Shown: positions 63,991-64,000 of the stretch, piece by piece
Numbering within the stretch: position 1 is the first letter of the stretch
Layout of the letters: every line of letters begins with the position of its first letter
DNA from: Pseudoglutamicibacter cumminsii
GTDB lineage: Bacteria; Actinomycetota; Actinomycetes; Actinomycetales; Micrococcaceae
Length of the DNA stretch: 64,000 nucleotides
NCBI RefSeq assembly: GCF_003143995.1
Contig: NZ_QFWG01000003.1
Coordinates: forward strand, 1 to 64,000
Direction: 5' to 3'
The notes under the pieces: model-generated
The model's input: the letters and a program-made list of their open reading frames with translations, nothing else
The model's database searches: none
What the model was told of the DNA's origin: nothing
Program-made: the position numbers and the translations under genes

Positions 63991-64000
63991 ATGCGCCGGA

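Overview
The window looks like chromosomal DNA from a high-GC Gram-positive actinobacterium, most likely a member of the Micrococcaceae (Arthrobacter, Micrococcus, Rothia or Pseudoglutamicibacter-like). The signs are a long string of actinobacterial marker families (DUF4191, DUF4192, DUF4193, DUF3093, DUF3710, DUF3159, DUF5998, SepH, PAC2), an adenylylation-type glutamine synthetase, a fused CydDC exporter, a SigA with a lysine- and acid-rich tail, and a tmRNA tag reading AESKRTDFALAA, which as I recall it is also the Micrococcus luteus tag. The species cannot be fixed from the sequence alone. Almost everything is chromosomal housekeeping, and the one clear piece of foreign DNA is a resistance transposon at 41.6-44.0 kb. 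Layout: (1) 0-13 kb: glnA, an RDD membrane protein, DUF4191, a lipoprotein, lipA and a frameshifted lipB, an atypical membrane kinase, then sucB, lpdA and pepA. These make lipoate and use it in 2-oxoacid dehydrogenases. (2) 13-25 kb: a PAC2 protein, an MFS transporter, DUF4192, sigA, two small proteins, parE and two glycosyltransferases. (3) 25-32 kb: cydA-cydB-cydDC, the complete cytochrome bd oxidase operon. (4) 32-41 kb: parC, a GNAT/acyl-CoA synthetase fusion, DUF5998, a phosphodiesterase, sepH and DUF4193. (5) 41.6-44.0 kb: a 2438-bp IS481-type transposon with 22-bp inverted repeats and a 6-bp target duplication, carrying a transposase and a cmx-type chloramphenicol exporter with a possible leader peptide. 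(6) 44-52 kb: DUF3093, dut, DUF3710, an OB-fold protein and DUF3159, then a potassium locus of two TrkA-type regulators divergent from a KimA-like importer, then an RNA methyltransferase. (7) 52-64 kb: acnA, dxs, DUF402, ftsE-ftsX with an M23 peptidase (cell division), smpB, a tiny cysteine-rich ORF, tmRNA, and a deaminase with a small downstream gene. Regulation: many genes have a TANNNT -10 hexamer 6-9 nt before the start codon and no Shine-Dalgarno sequence, which points to frequent leaderless mRNAs and helps to fix several starts. Several intergenic regions hold short tandem repeats with periods of 19-22 bp, close to two helical turns. Convergent gene pairs are usually separated by long perfect hairpins. 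The points most worth checking are the transposon, whose target consensus appears to supply the transposase stop codon, the lipB frameshift, the 22-bp repeat array before the PAC2 gene, the KimA/TrkA arrangement, and the small Cys-rich ORF between smpB and ssrA.
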